From assembly GCA_965263485.1 (NCBI GenBank), contig CBDHHO010000001.1:496001-560000 (forward strand): a stretch of DNA of 64,000 bases. The letters are read 5' to 3'. The position numbers were made by a program, and so were the translations under genes. Numbering within the stretch: position 1 is the first letter of the stretch; every line of letters begins with the position of its first letter. The DNA comes from Haliotispira sp965263485 (lineage in GTDB: Bacteria; Spirochaetota; Spirochaetia; SP-2023). Shown here piece after piece: positions 1-10,300 of the stretch. The notes under the pieces are model-generated. The model did no database searches, was not told the DNA's origin, and was given only the letters and a program-made list of their open reading frames with translations.

Positions 1-1
1 G

Positions 2-1684
2 AGTGCCTATGCTCCTTTGAAGTATGTCCTGCCGCAAAAGGCTGAAGAGTATAGCCGCAAGTATGACAAGGAGCTGAAGGGCGGTTCGGTGTTCCGGCAG
101 GTGGATCGCGAGCAGAATTTGATTCACTTGATGCGGGCGAATCTATTTAAACGAATGGAAAGTTCTATCAATTCCTTCACAACGACACTGGGAAAACTGC
201 TCGGCGAAGTAACTTCTCTGCTTCAGAAAATCGCAGACCACAACAACGATGATGATGTTGAAGAGTTTGATATTGAGGAGATCGAAATTGAAGATGAGGC
301 ATTCTCTCCCTTTGTGGTTGGCAAGAAAGTCAAGGTACTGATCCAGGACATGGACACGATTCGCTGGAAGCAGGAGCTTGAAGAGGATCGAGAAATTCTG
401 AGAAAACTCATTGCGTTTTCACAGTCCGTTAAGGCCCCACAAGATAAAAAACTCAGTAAGTTGAAGGAGCTTATCGGTTGCAAAGTTGCCCATCCTATTA
501 ATCCGGATAATAAAAAGATTATCGTCTTTACTGCATTTGCTGATACGGCTAAGTATCTCTATGATAATATTTCGGAATGGACTGAAAAAGAAGAGTTGGG
601 CGTGTATGCCGCACTGGTAACCGGCTCCGGTGAGAACAAAACGAATATGCCCGGAATACGAAAGGATCTGGCATCAATCATCACGTCCTTTTCTCCGGTA
701 TCCAAAGAGCGAGACAAGATTGCCCCTGAGATCTCCAAAGAGATAGACCTGCTGATTGCCACGGATTGCATTTCAGAAGGGCAAAACCTGCAGGATTGCG
801 ATTACCTGATCAACTACGACATCCACTGGAACCCGGTTCGGATTATCCAGCGTTTTGGCCGTGTCGACAGGCTGGGTTCAAAGAATGACAAAATCCAGTT
901 GGTGAACTTCTGGCCCAACATGGAGCTGGACGAATACATCAATCTTGAGTCCCGTGTTTCCGGGCGTATGGTCTTGCTGGATATTTCGGCCACCGGTGAA
1001 GAGAATGTCATAGAATTTGCCAATCCCGGTAAAATGAATGATCTCGAATATCGCCGTAAACAGCTCGAAAAGCTTCAGGACGAAGTCGTCGATATTGATG
1101 ATGTTGAAGGCGGTATTTCTATTACAGATTTAACGTTGAACGATTTCCGTATGGATCTCAGCGATTACATAAAAGAGCATGAGGCCCTGCTGGAGCGGAT
1201 ACCCCCGGGAGCTTATGCCGTGGCCACTATCGATGAGTCTCTGAAAGGGGAATTTTCTCCCGGAGTGATTTTCTGCCTCAGGCATGAAGGTTCCCAAACG
1301 GTTTCAGACTCCACCTATGCCTTGTCTCCTTACTATCTGATCTACGTAAAGAATAATGGTTCGGTTGTTATGCAGTTTACTCAGACTAAAAAAATTCTGG
1401 ATATGCTGAAAAAGGTGGGCATCCACGGAAAATCCGTTGACGTTGGAGCCACAGCCCGCTTTTCCCGCCTGACCCGCAATGGTTTCGATATGTCGCACTA
1501 CCGCGATCTGCTGTCCAAAACCGTTCAGTCCCTGCTCGGCGCGGCTGAAGAGTGCGGTGTGGAAAGTCTGTTCTCTCCCGGCGGAACTGTAATCAATAAA
1601 AACAGCTTTAAGGGCATGGATGATTTTGAAGTCGTTTCGTATCTGATTCTTTTAGAACCACAAGCGGAGCATGATAATGAATAA
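2..1684 (+). CDS. SNF2/RapA-like helicase, C-terminal part (5' end outside window)
   Basis: The reading frame is open from the left edge of the window, so the N-terminal helicase lobe and Walker A motif lie outside. What is visible is a C-terminal superfamily 2 helicase lobe. It contains a KKIIVFTAFADTAKYLYD strand, then LLIATDCISEGQNLQDCD, and the arginine-finger motif VI as RIIQRFGRVDRLGSKND, which is typical of SNF2/RapA-type ATPases. About 230 residues of unassigned C-terminal sequence follow. Its last codons overlap the start of the DUF4391 gene in an ATGATAATGAATAA arrangement, indicating translational coupling. Helicase, DUF4391, type III mod and res in this order is a recurrent defence-type operon, so this ATPase probably works with the modification-restriction proteins. 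The exact role is inferred; the family call is firm. Confidence 0.85.
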   Translation, partial: SAYAPLKYVLPQKAEEYSRKYDKELKGGSVFRQVDREQNLIHLMRANLFKRMESSINSFTTTLGKLLGEVTSLLQKIADHNNDDDVEEFDIEEIEIEDEAFSPFVVGKKVKVLIQDMDTIRWKQELEEDREILRKLIAFSQSVKAPQDKKLSKLKELIGCKVAHPINPDNKKIIVFTAFADTAKYLYDNISEWTEKEELGVYAALVTGSGENKTNMPGIRKDLASIITSFSPVSKERDKIAPEISKEIDLLIATDCISEGQNLQDCDYLINYDIHWNPVRIIQRFGRVDRLGSKNDKIQLVNFWPNMELDEYINLESRVSGRMVLLDISATGEENVIEFANPGKMNDLEYRRKQLEKLQDEVVDIDDVEGGISITDLTLNDFRMDLSDYIKEHEALLERIPPGAYAVATIDESLKGEFSPGVIFCLRHEGSQTVSDSTYALSPYYLIYVKNNGSVVMQFTQTKKILDMLKKVGIHGKSVDVGATARFSRLTRNGFDMSHYRDLLSKTVQSLLGAAEECGVESLFSPGGTVINKNSFKGMDDFEVVSYLILLEPQAEHDNE

Positions 1685-2438
1685 CTTTTGTAATCCTAGT
1701 TCCTTTCGTGGTTTGGATATTAATTTTCCAGAATCGGCCCATTTGCATAAACGCATACCCAAAAAGATGTTTCTTGATAATGGAGAGCTCGTTGCCAGTG
1801 ATAGAAATTTGTTTCAGAAAAATGTGAAAACCTTCTATTGGGAGTTTACCCTCAAGCCTTCTACTTGCCCGGTTCTTCCTTACAAAGACAATGAACGGGA
1901 ATATCTTGAGGTGGCCGTTCTCGATGTTGAAATAAACTCCAGAAAAGGCCACAAGCGGATCGCCGAGATTCTCCACCGGGTTATCCCGTATCCTTTGATG
2001 CTGGGATTCTATACCGAAAGCGGAGATGTAGCCTTGAGTATTGCTCCAAAGCGTTTCAGTCAGGCTGAGCGCGGGGCTTTCGTTGCCGAGCGTTTTTATA
2101 CTACCGGCTGGATGAACCGCGAGGCATTAAATAATTGTGAATCTGCTTTTATCGCATCACTTGCATGGGGCAATATGCCGATTCAGACTTATGGCACTTT
2201 ATACAATGCCTGGACAGATCGCTTTGTCGGCTACGAGTGTTCGGTGTTGTCCGGATCCTTTACCATTGGCAAAGCCGGAGACCGGCTGGAACGATTAACA
2301 CGGTGCCGGGAGCTTGAGTCGAGAATATCAGAGCTGCGCGGGCAGCTGAAAAAAGCGGTGTTTAAGCAGCAGGTGGAGCTGAATGTACAGATCAAGAAAT
2401 TTGAACAAGAGCTCAAGCAACTGGCGGGGAATTTATGA
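1671..2438 (+). CDS. DUF4391 domain protein
   Basis: A 255-residue protein resembling the DUF4391 family, which is usually encoded between an SNF2-like helicase and a type III methyltransferase gene. The N-terminal half is an alpha/beta domain containing LEVAVLDVEINSRKGHKRIAEILHRVIPYPLM. The last 45 residues are charged and predicted to form a coiled coil (ELESRISELRGQL onward). No catalytic motif is recognisable and the biochemical function is unknown. The start at 1671 overlaps the helicase stop; a second ATG lies two codons in at 1677. The stop codon overlaps the start of the downstream transposase (TTATGA), so the transposase gene is coupled to this one. Confidence 0.75.
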   Translation: MIMNNFCNPSSFRGLDINFPESAHLHKRIPKKMFLDNGELVASDRNLFQKNVKTFYWEFTLKPSTCPVLPYKDNEREYLEVAVLDVEINSRKGHKRIAEILHRVIPYPLMLGFYTESGDVALSIAPKRFSQAERGAFVAERFYTTGWMNREALNNCESAFIASLAWGNMPIQTYGTLYNAWTDRFVGYECSVLSGSFTIGKAGDRLERLTRCRELESRISELRGQLKKAVFKQQVELNVQIKKFEQELKQLAGNL

Positions 2439-2971
2439 ATGATTTTAAACATACGCGTCGTTCAATCAGGTTAAAAGGATATGATTATTCTCAACCCGGG
2501 GCATATTTTATAACCATTTGTACGCAAAATCGTGAATGTATGTTTGGGGAAATTATTGATGGCGAAATGGCATTGAATGATGCGGGTCGTATTGTTGAAA
2601 ATGAATGGTTAAAAACCGATCAATTACGACAAAATATAAAATGCGATATATTTGTGGTAATGCCCAATCATTTCCATGGAATTATTGTTATTACCGAACC
2701 CGTTGGGGCGATTCATGAATCGCCCCAACGAATGACCATAACAGAACGTCGTAATATGACATTACCAAAAATTGTTGGTCGGTTCAAAATGCAAACTTCC
2801 AAACAAATCAACATTATACGTGGGACACTCGCCCAAAAACTTTGGCAACGCAATTATTATGAACACATCATCCGCAATGAAAATGATTACAATCGAATTT
2901 ATGAATATATACAAAACAACCCATTAAAATGGGAATTGGATTCATTGCGCCTGAAAAAGGAGAATAAATAA
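2435..2971 (+). CDS. REP-associated tyrosine transposase (RAYT, Y1/HUH family)
   Basis: A 178-residue single-domain Y1 transposase. It has the family N-terminus (RLKGYDYSQPGAYFITICTQ), the HUH metal-binding motif as MPNHFHGI at about residues 76-83, and a candidate nucleophile tyrosine in the C-terminal helix within YYEHIIRNENDYNRIYEYI. RAYTs nick REP hairpins in single-stranded DNA. A perfect 30-bp palindrome lies inside this gene at 2701-2730 and encodes GAIHESPQ. The gene is wedged between DUF4391 (4-nt overlap) and mod (stop and start overlap in TAATG). Its last residues, LDSLRLKKENK, come from the leader of the mod gene and recur before the second mod copy, so the original C-terminus was probably lost or replaced on insertion. 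Confidence 0.88.
   Translation: MNDFKHTRRSIRLKGYDYSQPGAYFITICTQNRECMFGEIIDGEMALNDAGRIVENEWLKTDQLRQNIKCDIFVVMPNHFHGIIVITEPVGAIHESPQRMTITERRNMTLPKIVGRFKMQTSKQINIIRGTLAQKLWQRNYYEHIIRNENDYNRIYEYIQNNPLKWELDSLRLKKENK
2701..2730. repeat. REP-like perfect palindrome inside the RAYT gene
   Basis: A perfect 30-bp palindrome whose left arm is CGTTGGGGCGATTCA. The core GGGCGATTCATGAATCGCCC recurs at 4403-4422 and 6863-6882, in frame inside both mod genes. REP palindromes are the known substrates of RAYT proteins, and one encoded by the transposase's own gene is consistent with that pairing. Confidence 0.8.
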
Positions 2972-4878
2972 TGGAAAAACTAAACAGAAAATCAAAAGAT
3001 ATTACCGCAGAGAATATCCAAAAATTAAAGGAATTGTTCCCAGAGGCCTTCACCGAAGACGGAACCACGAAAGACACGAAAATTGATTTTGAGGTTTTGA
3101 AAGAGCTGTTAGGCGAGCATGTCAGCAAAGAAGATGAACGCTACAGCTTTACATGGAACGGCAAAAGCAAGGCCCGGATGCTCGCCCAAACCCCAAGCAC
3201 CGGCACCCTGCGCCCCTGCAAGGAAGAGTCGGTAGATTGGGATACCACCCAGAATATTTTCATTGAAGGCGACAACCTTGAAGTGCTCAAGCTCCTGCAG
3301 AAGAGCTATCACAAAAAGGTGAAGATGATCTATATCGACCCGCCCTACAACACTGGCAAAGATTTTGTGTATAAGGATAACTTCAAGGACAACATTACAA
3401 ATTACAAGGAAATCACCGGACAGGTAGACGGCAATGGCCGTAACCTCTCAAACAATCCGGAAACCAGTGGGCGCTACCATACTGACTGGCTGAATATGAT
3501 GTATCCACGTTTGAAGCTTGCCCGAAACCTGCTTAAGGATGATGGGGTTATTTTTATAAGTATTGATGACAGTGAGGTTGCAAATTTGAGGAAAATTACC
3601 GATGAAATTTTTGGAGAAGAAAATTTTCTTACCCAAGTAGTATGGCAACGATCTTATGCACCAATAGCATTGAAGAAATTTTTTTCTGAAAACCACGATC
3701 ACCTTCTCATTTATTCCAGAGACATTACTTTACTTAAAACAAACATACTTCCTAGAAGCCCCAAACAGGATGACGATTATAAAAATCCGGATAATGACCC
3801 TCGTGGTCCATGGAAAGCCGGTAATTTAGCTGTTGGTCCAGCAGTTGAAGCGCAAGTTTATGAAATCACAACACCTACTGGAAGAAAAGTCTGGCCACCA
3901 AAAGGATATTGTTGGCGGTTCAATAAAGAAAGATTTGAAGAATTAACTAAAGACAATAGAATTTCATTTGGTGAATCGGGAAATAATGTCCCTGCTCCTA
4001 AAATGTTCTTATCTGAAGTGAGAGACGGTGTTGTTCCAATGACCGTTTGGACTTATAAGGACGTTGGGCATAATCAAGAAGCTACAAGAGAAGTTCGAGA
4101 CATTCTAGAAGGAGCTTTTTTTACGAGTCCAAAACCACTACGTTATTTGAAACGAATTATTCATTTAGGTAGTGATAAGTCTGATATTATATTGGATTTT
4201 TTTGCTGGTTCCTCCACCACTGCTCATGCAACTTTGCAACTAAACGCTGGAGACGGTGGCAATCGAAAATTCATCATGGTGCAACTCCCCGAAGCAACGG
4301 ACGAAAAGTCAGAGGCATGCAAATCAGGCTACAAAACCATCGCGGAAATAAGCAAAGAACGCATCCGCCGGGCAGCCGCCAAGCTCAAGGAAGAATCCGT
4401 AAGGGCGATTCATGAATCGCCCCAACTCGAATCGCCCCAACTCGAATCGCCCCAACTCGACCTCGGCTTCAAAGTATTCAAGCTCGACTCCACCAATATC
4501 AAACCGTGGGAAGTCGACTTTGACCTGACGAAAAGCACACTCGAAGACTATATCTCCAACATCAAAGCAGACCGCCACGAAGAAGATGTTCTATACGAAA
4601 TCCTGCTCAAATACGGACTCGACCTGACCTTACCTATCACTGAACACCCTATCGCCGGGCAAAAGGTATTCAATATCGGCATGGGAGCACTCATCATCTG
4701 CCTATCGGATGCCATCTCTCTCGAAGTGGTGGAAGGCATTGCCAAGCTGAAAGACAGACTCAATCCTGAAATCATGCGCGTGGTATTCAAGGACGCAGGG
4801 TTCAAAGATGATGTGGTTAAAACCAATGCGGTTCAGATTCTCAAACAGGCTGGCATTGTCGATGTAAGGAGCTTGTAA
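2971..4878 (+). CDS. Type III restriction-modification methyltransferase, copy 1 (Mod)
   Basis: A 635-residue beta-class adenine-specific methyltransferase. It shows motif IV as MIYIDPPYNTGKDF at about residue 120 and the SAM-binding motif I as LDFFAGSSTTAHA at about residue 410, an order typical of type III Mod subunits. Between them, about residues 205-405, lies the target-recognition region, which differs completely from copy 2 although both flanks are almost identical. The start has a good Shine-Dalgarno sequence (AAAGGAG) and overlaps the RAYT stop. The sequence after residue 475 carries an in-frame REP palindrome and a short tandem repeat (LESPQ units). It acts with the Res protein encoded downstream. 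The recognition sequence cannot be read from the DNA. Confidence 0.95.
   Translation: MEKLNRKSKDITAENIQKLKELFPEAFTEDGTTKDTKIDFEVLKELLGEHVSKEDERYSFTWNGKSKARMLAQTPSTGTLRPCKEESVDWDTTQNIFIEGDNLEVLKLLQKSYHKKVKMIYIDPPYNTGKDFVYKDNFKDNITNYKEITGQVDGNGRNLSNNPETSGRYHTDWLNMMYPRLKLARNLLKDDGVIFISIDDSEVANLRKITDEIFGEENFLTQVVWQRSYAPIALKKFFSENHDHLLIYSRDITLLKTNILPRSPKQDDDYKNPDNDPRGPWKAGNLAVGPAVEAQVYEITTPTGRKVWPPKGYCWRFNKERFEELTKDNRISFGESGNNVPAPKMFLSEVRDGVVPMTVWTYKDVGHNQEATREVRDILEGAFFTSPKPLRYLKRIIHLGSDKSDIILDFFAGSSTTAHATLQLNAGDGGNRKFIMVQLPEATDEKSEACKSGYKTIAEISKERIRRAAAKLKEESVRAIHESPQLESPQLESPQLDLGFKVFKLDSTNIKPWEVDFDLTKSTLEDYISNIKADRHEEDVLYEILLKYGLDLTLPITEHPIAGQKVFNIGMGALIICLSDAISLEVVEGIAKLKDRLNPEIMRVVFKDAGFKDDVVKTNAVQILKQAGIVDVRSL
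4403..4422. repeat. In-frame REP palindrome in mod copy 1
   Basis: GGGCGATTCATGAATCGCCC inside mod copy 1, followed by two further CTCGAATCGCCCCAA units. Together they encode AIHESPQLESPQLESPQL, an insertion in the linker after the catalytic domain. Confidence 0.75.
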
Positions 4879-5367
4879 TGGGAAAGAAACCACGAATGGA
4901 CACGAATAAACACGAATTGGTAACCCCACGGAACACACTGAAAACACAGAAGTGGGTTTTGGTGGATTGGTTGGTGATGTTCGGGAGATTATCTCTCAAG
5001 CTAGGTCGCTAACTCGGCGTAGTGTTAATTCATTGCAGGTTGTATCCAACTATCTTATTGGCATGCGGATAGTCGTTGAGGAGCAAGGCGGACAAGAGCG
5101 CGCCGGGTACGGCAAAGAGACGCTTCAGTCACTATCTACCGAGTTAACGAAAGAGTTCGGGAAAGGATATTCGCATCGAAATTTAAAGTATATGCGTCAG
5201 TTTTATCTGGCTTATGCTTCAGTGGTAGAGCAAAAAACGCAAACAGTGTCTGCGTTTTTCGGTAAACCTGAGATTGGGCAAACACTGTCTGCCCAATCTA
5301 ATTTGGAAAAATCCCAGACACTGTCTGGGGAATTGGATTCATTGCGCCTGAAAAAGGAGAATAAATA
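4879..5367 (+). pseudogene. DUF1016 N-terminal domain fragment between the mod copies
   Basis: The frame 4952-5368 encodes a DUF1016 (PDDEXK-associated YhcG-type) N-terminal domain: EIISQARSLTRRSVNSLQVV, LSTELTKEFGKGYSHRNLKYMRQFY. Only about 120 residues remain. The C-terminal nuclease domain is missing and the frame runs directly into the mod leader, ending in the same LDSLRLKKENK tail as the RAYT. It therefore looks like a truncated gene trapped between the two mod copies. The stretch 4879-4950 before it contains accacgaatggacacgaat-type short repeats of a kind often seen between genes. Function is unlikely to be retained. Confidence 0.65.
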
Positions 5368-7338
5368 ATGGAAAAACTAAACAGAAAATCAAAAGATATT
5401 ACCGCAGAGAATATCCAAAAATTAAAGGAATTGTTCCCGGAGGCCTTCACCGAAGACGGAACCACGAAAGACACGAAAATTGATTTTGAGGTTTTGAAAG
5501 AGCTGTTAGGCGAGCATGTCAGCAAAGAAGATGAACGCTACAGCTTTACATGGAACGGCAAAAGCAAGGCCCGGATGCTCGCCCAAACCCCAAGCACCGG
5601 CACGCTGCGCCCCTGCAAGGAAGAGTCGGTGGATTGGGATTCCACGCAGAATATTTTCATTGAAGGCGACAACCTTGAAGTGCTCAAGCTCCTGCAGAAG
5701 AGCTATCACAAAAAGGTGAAGATGATCTATATCGATCCACCGTACAACACGGGCAAAGATTTTGTGTATAAGGATAACTTCAAGGACAACATCAAGAACT
5801 ATAAGGAAATCACCGGACAGGTAGACGGTGAAGGCCGTAACCTCTCGAACAATCCCGAAACCAGTGGGCGCTATCATACCGACTGGTTGAACATGATGTA
5901 TCCGCGCCTGAAGCTTGCGAGGAATCTGCTGAAGGATGATGGGGTTATTTTTATTAGTATAGATGATGGCGAAGTCGATAACTTGAAGAAAATATGTAGC
6001 GAAATATTTGGAGAAGAGAACTTTGTTGGCTGTGCAGGAAGAATAACAAAGAAAAGTAATAACAAAGGAGATTATTGGGCTCCAAATTTTGATTACTTGC
6101 TGACATATACAAAGAATATCGAAGTTGCTGAGTCGTTTTTTGGAGGTGTTAATACTGACGCATATAATCTCGTAGATACACAAGGTGCTAGAGCTGGAGA
6201 AAAGTATCAATTGGTCAGGCTTTATATGTCAACGATCCAAAATAGGAATCCTGAGCAAAGGTTTTGGATTGAGTGCCCTGATGGTCAGAAGGTAATACCA
6301 CCTGGTACAACTTTTCCCCCTGAAAGACCTAATTTAGGGGACGGTATATGGCGTTGGACAAGAAAAAAGCTTGAGGCCGAGAAAGATAGAATTGTTATTA
6401 AACCAGTGAACTCATCTAATTTGGTAACCGATGACGGTTCTCCGGCTCGCTGGAATGTGTTCACAAAAACCTATCTTCAAGATGTTATAGATAATTCTTC
6501 AGCAAAACCAAATAGTTTTATAGAGGGACATATTAATCAAAAAGGCTCTCATGAGTTACGTGCACTAAAGATTCCATTTGATTATTCTAAGCCGTCAAGT
6601 CTAGTTGGGTATTTGATTGAGGTTTCAAAAGTAAAGGATGAAGATATTGTTTTAGATTTTTTTGCTGGTTCCTCCACCACTGCTCATGCAACTTTGCAAC
6701 TAAACGCTGGAGACGGTGGCAATCGAAAATTCATCATGGTGCAACTCCCCGAAGCAACGGACGAAAAATCTGAAGCCAACAAAGCAGGCTACAAAACCAT
6801 CGCGGAAATAAGCAAAGAACGCATCCGCCGGGCTGCCGCCAAGCTCAAGGAAGAATCCGTAAGGGCGATTCATGAATCGCCCCAACTCGAATCGCCCCAA
6901 CTCGAATCGCCCCAACTCGACCTCGGCTTCAAAGTATTCAAGCTCGACTCCACCAATATCAAACCGTGGGAAGTCGACTTTGACCTGACGAAAAGCACAC
7001 TCGAAGACTATATCTCCAACATCAAAGCAGAGCGCCACGAAGAAGATGTCCTATACGAAATCCTGCTCAAATACGGACTCGACCTGACCTTACCTATCAC
7101 TGAACACCCTATCGCCGGGCAAAAGGTATTCAATATCGGCATGGGAGCACTCATCATCTGCCTATCGGATGCCATCTCTCTCGAAGTGGTCGAAGGCATT
7201 GCCAAGCTGAAAGACAAACTCAAACCGGAAATCATGCGCGTGGTATTCAAGGACGCAGGCTTCAAAGATGACGTGGTTAAAACGAATGCGGTTGCGATTC
7301 TTAGGACAGCCGGGATCAATGATGTAAGGAGCTTGTAA
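5368..7338 (+). CDS. Type III restriction-modification methyltransferase, copy 2 (Mod)
   Basis: A 656-residue second Mod with the same motifs (DPPYNT and LDFFAGSSTTAHA). The first 205 and last 245 residues are nearly identical to copy 1 apart from scattered substitutions. The middle, about residues 207-425 (nt about 5975-6655), is unrelated and should recognise a different DNA sequence. The leader and Shine-Dalgarno are the same as in copy 1. It is followed after one base by res, so it is the copy best placed for coupled expression with Res. It carries the same in-frame REP insertion (AIHESPQLESPQLESPQ) as copy 1, which therefore predates the duplication. Confidence 0.95.
   Translation: MEKLNRKSKDITAENIQKLKELFPEAFTEDGTTKDTKIDFEVLKELLGEHVSKEDERYSFTWNGKSKARMLAQTPSTGTLRPCKEESVDWDSTQNIFIEGDNLEVLKLLQKSYHKKVKMIYIDPPYNTGKDFVYKDNFKDNIKNYKEITGQVDGEGRNLSNNPETSGRYHTDWLNMMYPRLKLARNLLKDDGVIFISIDDGEVDNLKKICSEIFGEENFVGCAGRITKKSNNKGDYWAPNFDYLLTYTKNIEVAESFFGGVNTDAYNLVDTQGARAGEKYQLVRLYMSTIQNRNPEQRFWIECPDGQKVIPPGTTFPPERPNLGDGIWRWTRKKLEAEKDRIVIKPVNSSNLVTDDGSPARWNVFTKTYLQDVIDNSSAKPNSFIEGHINQKGSHELRALKIPFDYSKPSSLVGYLIEVSKVKDEDIVLDFFAGSSTTAHATLQLNAGDGGNRKFIMVQLPEATDEKSEANKAGYKTIAEISKERIRRAAAKLKEESVRAIHESPQLESPQLESPQLDLGFKVFKLDSTNIKPWEVDFDLTKSTLEDYISNIKAERHEEDVLYEILLKYGLDLTLPITEHPIAGQKVFNIGMGALIICLSDAISLEVVEGIAKLKDKLKPEIMRVVFKDAGFKDDVVKTNAVAILRTAGINDVRSL
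6863..6882. repeat. In-frame REP palindrome in mod copy 2
   Basis: The same GGGCGATTCATGAATCGCCC core and downstream repeat units as in mod copy 1, at the equivalent codons. Confidence 0.75.
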
Positions 7339-7339
7339 G

Positions 7340-10300
7340 ATGAAGATACAATTTGATTCTAATCTGGACTTCCAGAAACAGGCCATAGAATCCGTCGCCG
7401 GAATATTTGAAGGCCAGGAAATATGCCAGACCAATTTTACGGTGGCCCCGCTGCAGTACACCGATCAGCAAAGCCTTCCCGGACTGGAAAACGATCTCGG
7501 TATAGGCAACAAACTGAAGCTATTGCCCGAAGACATACATAAAAATATCCGCAAAATACAGCTGCGGAACGGACTGCCCCCCTCCGAGAGAATGGACTCG
7601 ATGGATTTTACCGTAGAGATGGAGACCGGAACCGGAAAGACCTATGTCTACCTACGCTCCATCTTTGAAATGAACCGGCTTTACGGCTTCACCAAATTCA
7701 TCATTGTGGTGCCGTCCATCGCCATTAAAGAAGGCGTTGCCAAGGCATTAGAAATCACTTCCGAACATTTTAAAGAACTATACGAAAATGTGACTTTTGA
7801 TGCGTTTGTCTACGACTCCAGCAAGCTTTCCGACGTGAGAAACTTTGCCACCAGTCCGGACATTCAGATCATGGTGATCAATATCGATGCTTTTAGAAAA
7901 AGCTTTACTGAGCCGGAGACGGAGAACAAGGCCAACATTATCCACCGTTCCCATGACCGGATGACCGGAGCCAAGCCGATTGAATACATTCAGGAAACCA
8001 ACCCGATTGTTATCGTCGATGAGCCGCAGAGTGTAGACACCACGTCAAAGAGTAAAGAGGCTATTCGCTCACTCAATCCGCTCTGCACGCTGCGTTACTC
8101 CGCTACTCATATCGACAAGCATCACATGCTTTACAAGCTGGATTCGGTTGATGCCTATGAGCAGAAGCTGGTCAAACAGATTGAAGTTGCCGGAATTGAA
8201 GTCATAGACGGACACAACAAGGCCTATATCAAGCTCTTGAGTGTAGATAACCAGAAGAGCCCGCTCACCGCTAAAATCGAGATCGACTGCCGCATGAAAA
8301 ACGGTAGCATCAAACGAAAGGCCGTGAAGGTATCCAGTGGTGCAGACTTGCTGGAGGCGAAATACAGTGGCGGGCGCGACCTTTACGATGGCTACATTAT
8401 CGAAGATATCTATTGCGAAAAGGGCAAAGAATATATCAGCTTCACCAGCAAGCCGGAGATCCTGAAACTTGGTCAGGCTATCGGCGAGGTCGACCCGGCT
8501 GAATACAAGCGCCTGCAGATTCGCAAGACCATTGAGGAGCATCTGGATAAAGAGATGCGCCTGCGTCCTCAGGGCATTAAGGTCCTCAGCCTGTTTTTCA
8601 TCGACAAAGTAGCCAACTACCGCTGCTACGACAAAGACGGTAATCCGCAAAGGGGTGAATTCGCTCTGATGTTTGAAAAGGAGTATACCCAGGCAATCCG
8701 CAAACCTAAATACAGCACCCTCTTTGAAGGAGCCGATCTGGATACGATGGCTACCGACGTGCATAACGGGTATTTTGCCATTGATAAAAAGAAAGACACT
8801 GCTGGCAACGAACTGCTGAAGGATGCCTCTGGCAATACTGCAGCGGATGAGAGTGCCTATAACCTCATCATGAAAGAGAAGGAGAAGCTGCTCAGTTTTG
8901 ACTCAAAGCTAAAATTTATCTTTTCGCACTCCGCTCTGAAAGAAGGCTGGGACAACCCCAACGTATTTCAGATCTGCACGCTCAACGAAACCAATTCCGT
9001 TATCAAGAAACGGCAGGAAATTGGCCGTGGTCTGCGTATATGTGTCAATCAGGATGGTGAGCGGGTCCATGGTTTTGAGGTCAACACCCTCACGGTTATG
9101 GCCAACGAGTCCTATGAGAAATTTGCCGAGCAACTACAGAAAGAGATTGAGCAGGAAGAAGGCATTACATTCGGTGTGGTTGAAGAGCACCTGTTTGCCA
9201 ACATCGTTGTTCCTGTTGACGACTACAACAATGAATACCTTGGTGTCGATGCCTCCAAAAAACTGTGGGATCACCTGAAAACCACTGGTTACATTGACAC
9301 TAAAGGCAAAGTTCAAGACTCCTTGAAAACAGCCTTGAAAAGCGACGAGTTGGAACTGCCTGAAGAATTCAAACACCTCGTCCCGCAAATTGCTGCTGTA
9401 CTGAAAAAAGTTTCCGGCAATCTCAATATCAAGAACCGTGACGACAAGAAGAAGGTGTCGCTGAATAAGGCCGTATTTCTAAGCCCGGAGTTCAAAGAGC
9501 TATGGGATCGAATCAAATACAAGACCACATTCAGAGTCGATTTTGATGTGGAGGCACTTGCTACAAAATGCGCTGAAGAAATTAAAGCCAATTTGCAGGT
9601 GGGCAAAGCCAGGTTTATTTACCGGAAGGCCAAGGCCGAGATTGACCGTGGCGGCGTTCATGCAGAACAGGTTCAGGAAACAGCCAGTGTCTACGAGTAC
9701 CGATCTTCGCTCCCGGATCTGATCACTTATCTCCAGAACGAAACCAACCTTACCCGCCGAACAATCGTTAAAATCATCAACGACAGCGGTCGTCTGGAGT
9801 CATTCAAAAATAATCCACAGAAATTCATCGAGCAAGTATCGACCATCATCCAGCACCAGATGCGTCTCTTTGTGGTGGACGGGATTAAGTATCATAAGAT
9901 CGGGGATGAACATTTTTACGCTCAGGAACTGTTCAGCGACAACGAACTGTTTGGATATCTGCAAAAAAACATGCTGGAAAGCCAGAAATCGGTCTTTGAC
10001 CATGTGGTCTACGACTCCGATGTAGAGCGGGGGTTCGCCGCTGATTTTGAACGTAACAACGACATTAAACTGTATACCAAGCTCCCGGACTGGTTTGAAA
10101 TTGACACGCCATTGGGCACTTATAACCCGGACTGGGCTGTGCTGGTTGAGGTGGATGGCAAAGAGAAACTTTACTTTGTCGTGGAGACCAAAAGCACTCT
10201 GTTCACCGATGCTCTTCGACCGAATGAAAAAGCCAAAATCGCATGCGGCAAGGAACACTTTAAAGCTCTGGGCAACGAGGTGGAGTTTGCCGTTACCAAT

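Larger units (their letters stand above)
2934..7338 (+). repeat. Tandem duplication of the mod unit
   Basis: Two direct copies, starting at about 2934 and 5331 with the shared sequence ggaattggattcattgcgcc and running to the mod stop codons at 4878 and 7338. Identity is high over the first about 620 nt and last about 690 nt of each gene and absent in the central block. Between the copies lies about 450 bp with the DUF1016 fragment. The layout would allow homologous recombination to swap or delete recognition domains. Confidence 0.9.

Noticed and set aside
2434..2971. RAYT considered as a fused part of the mod gene
   Set aside because: It has its own start and stop; only the last 11 codons come from the mod leader.
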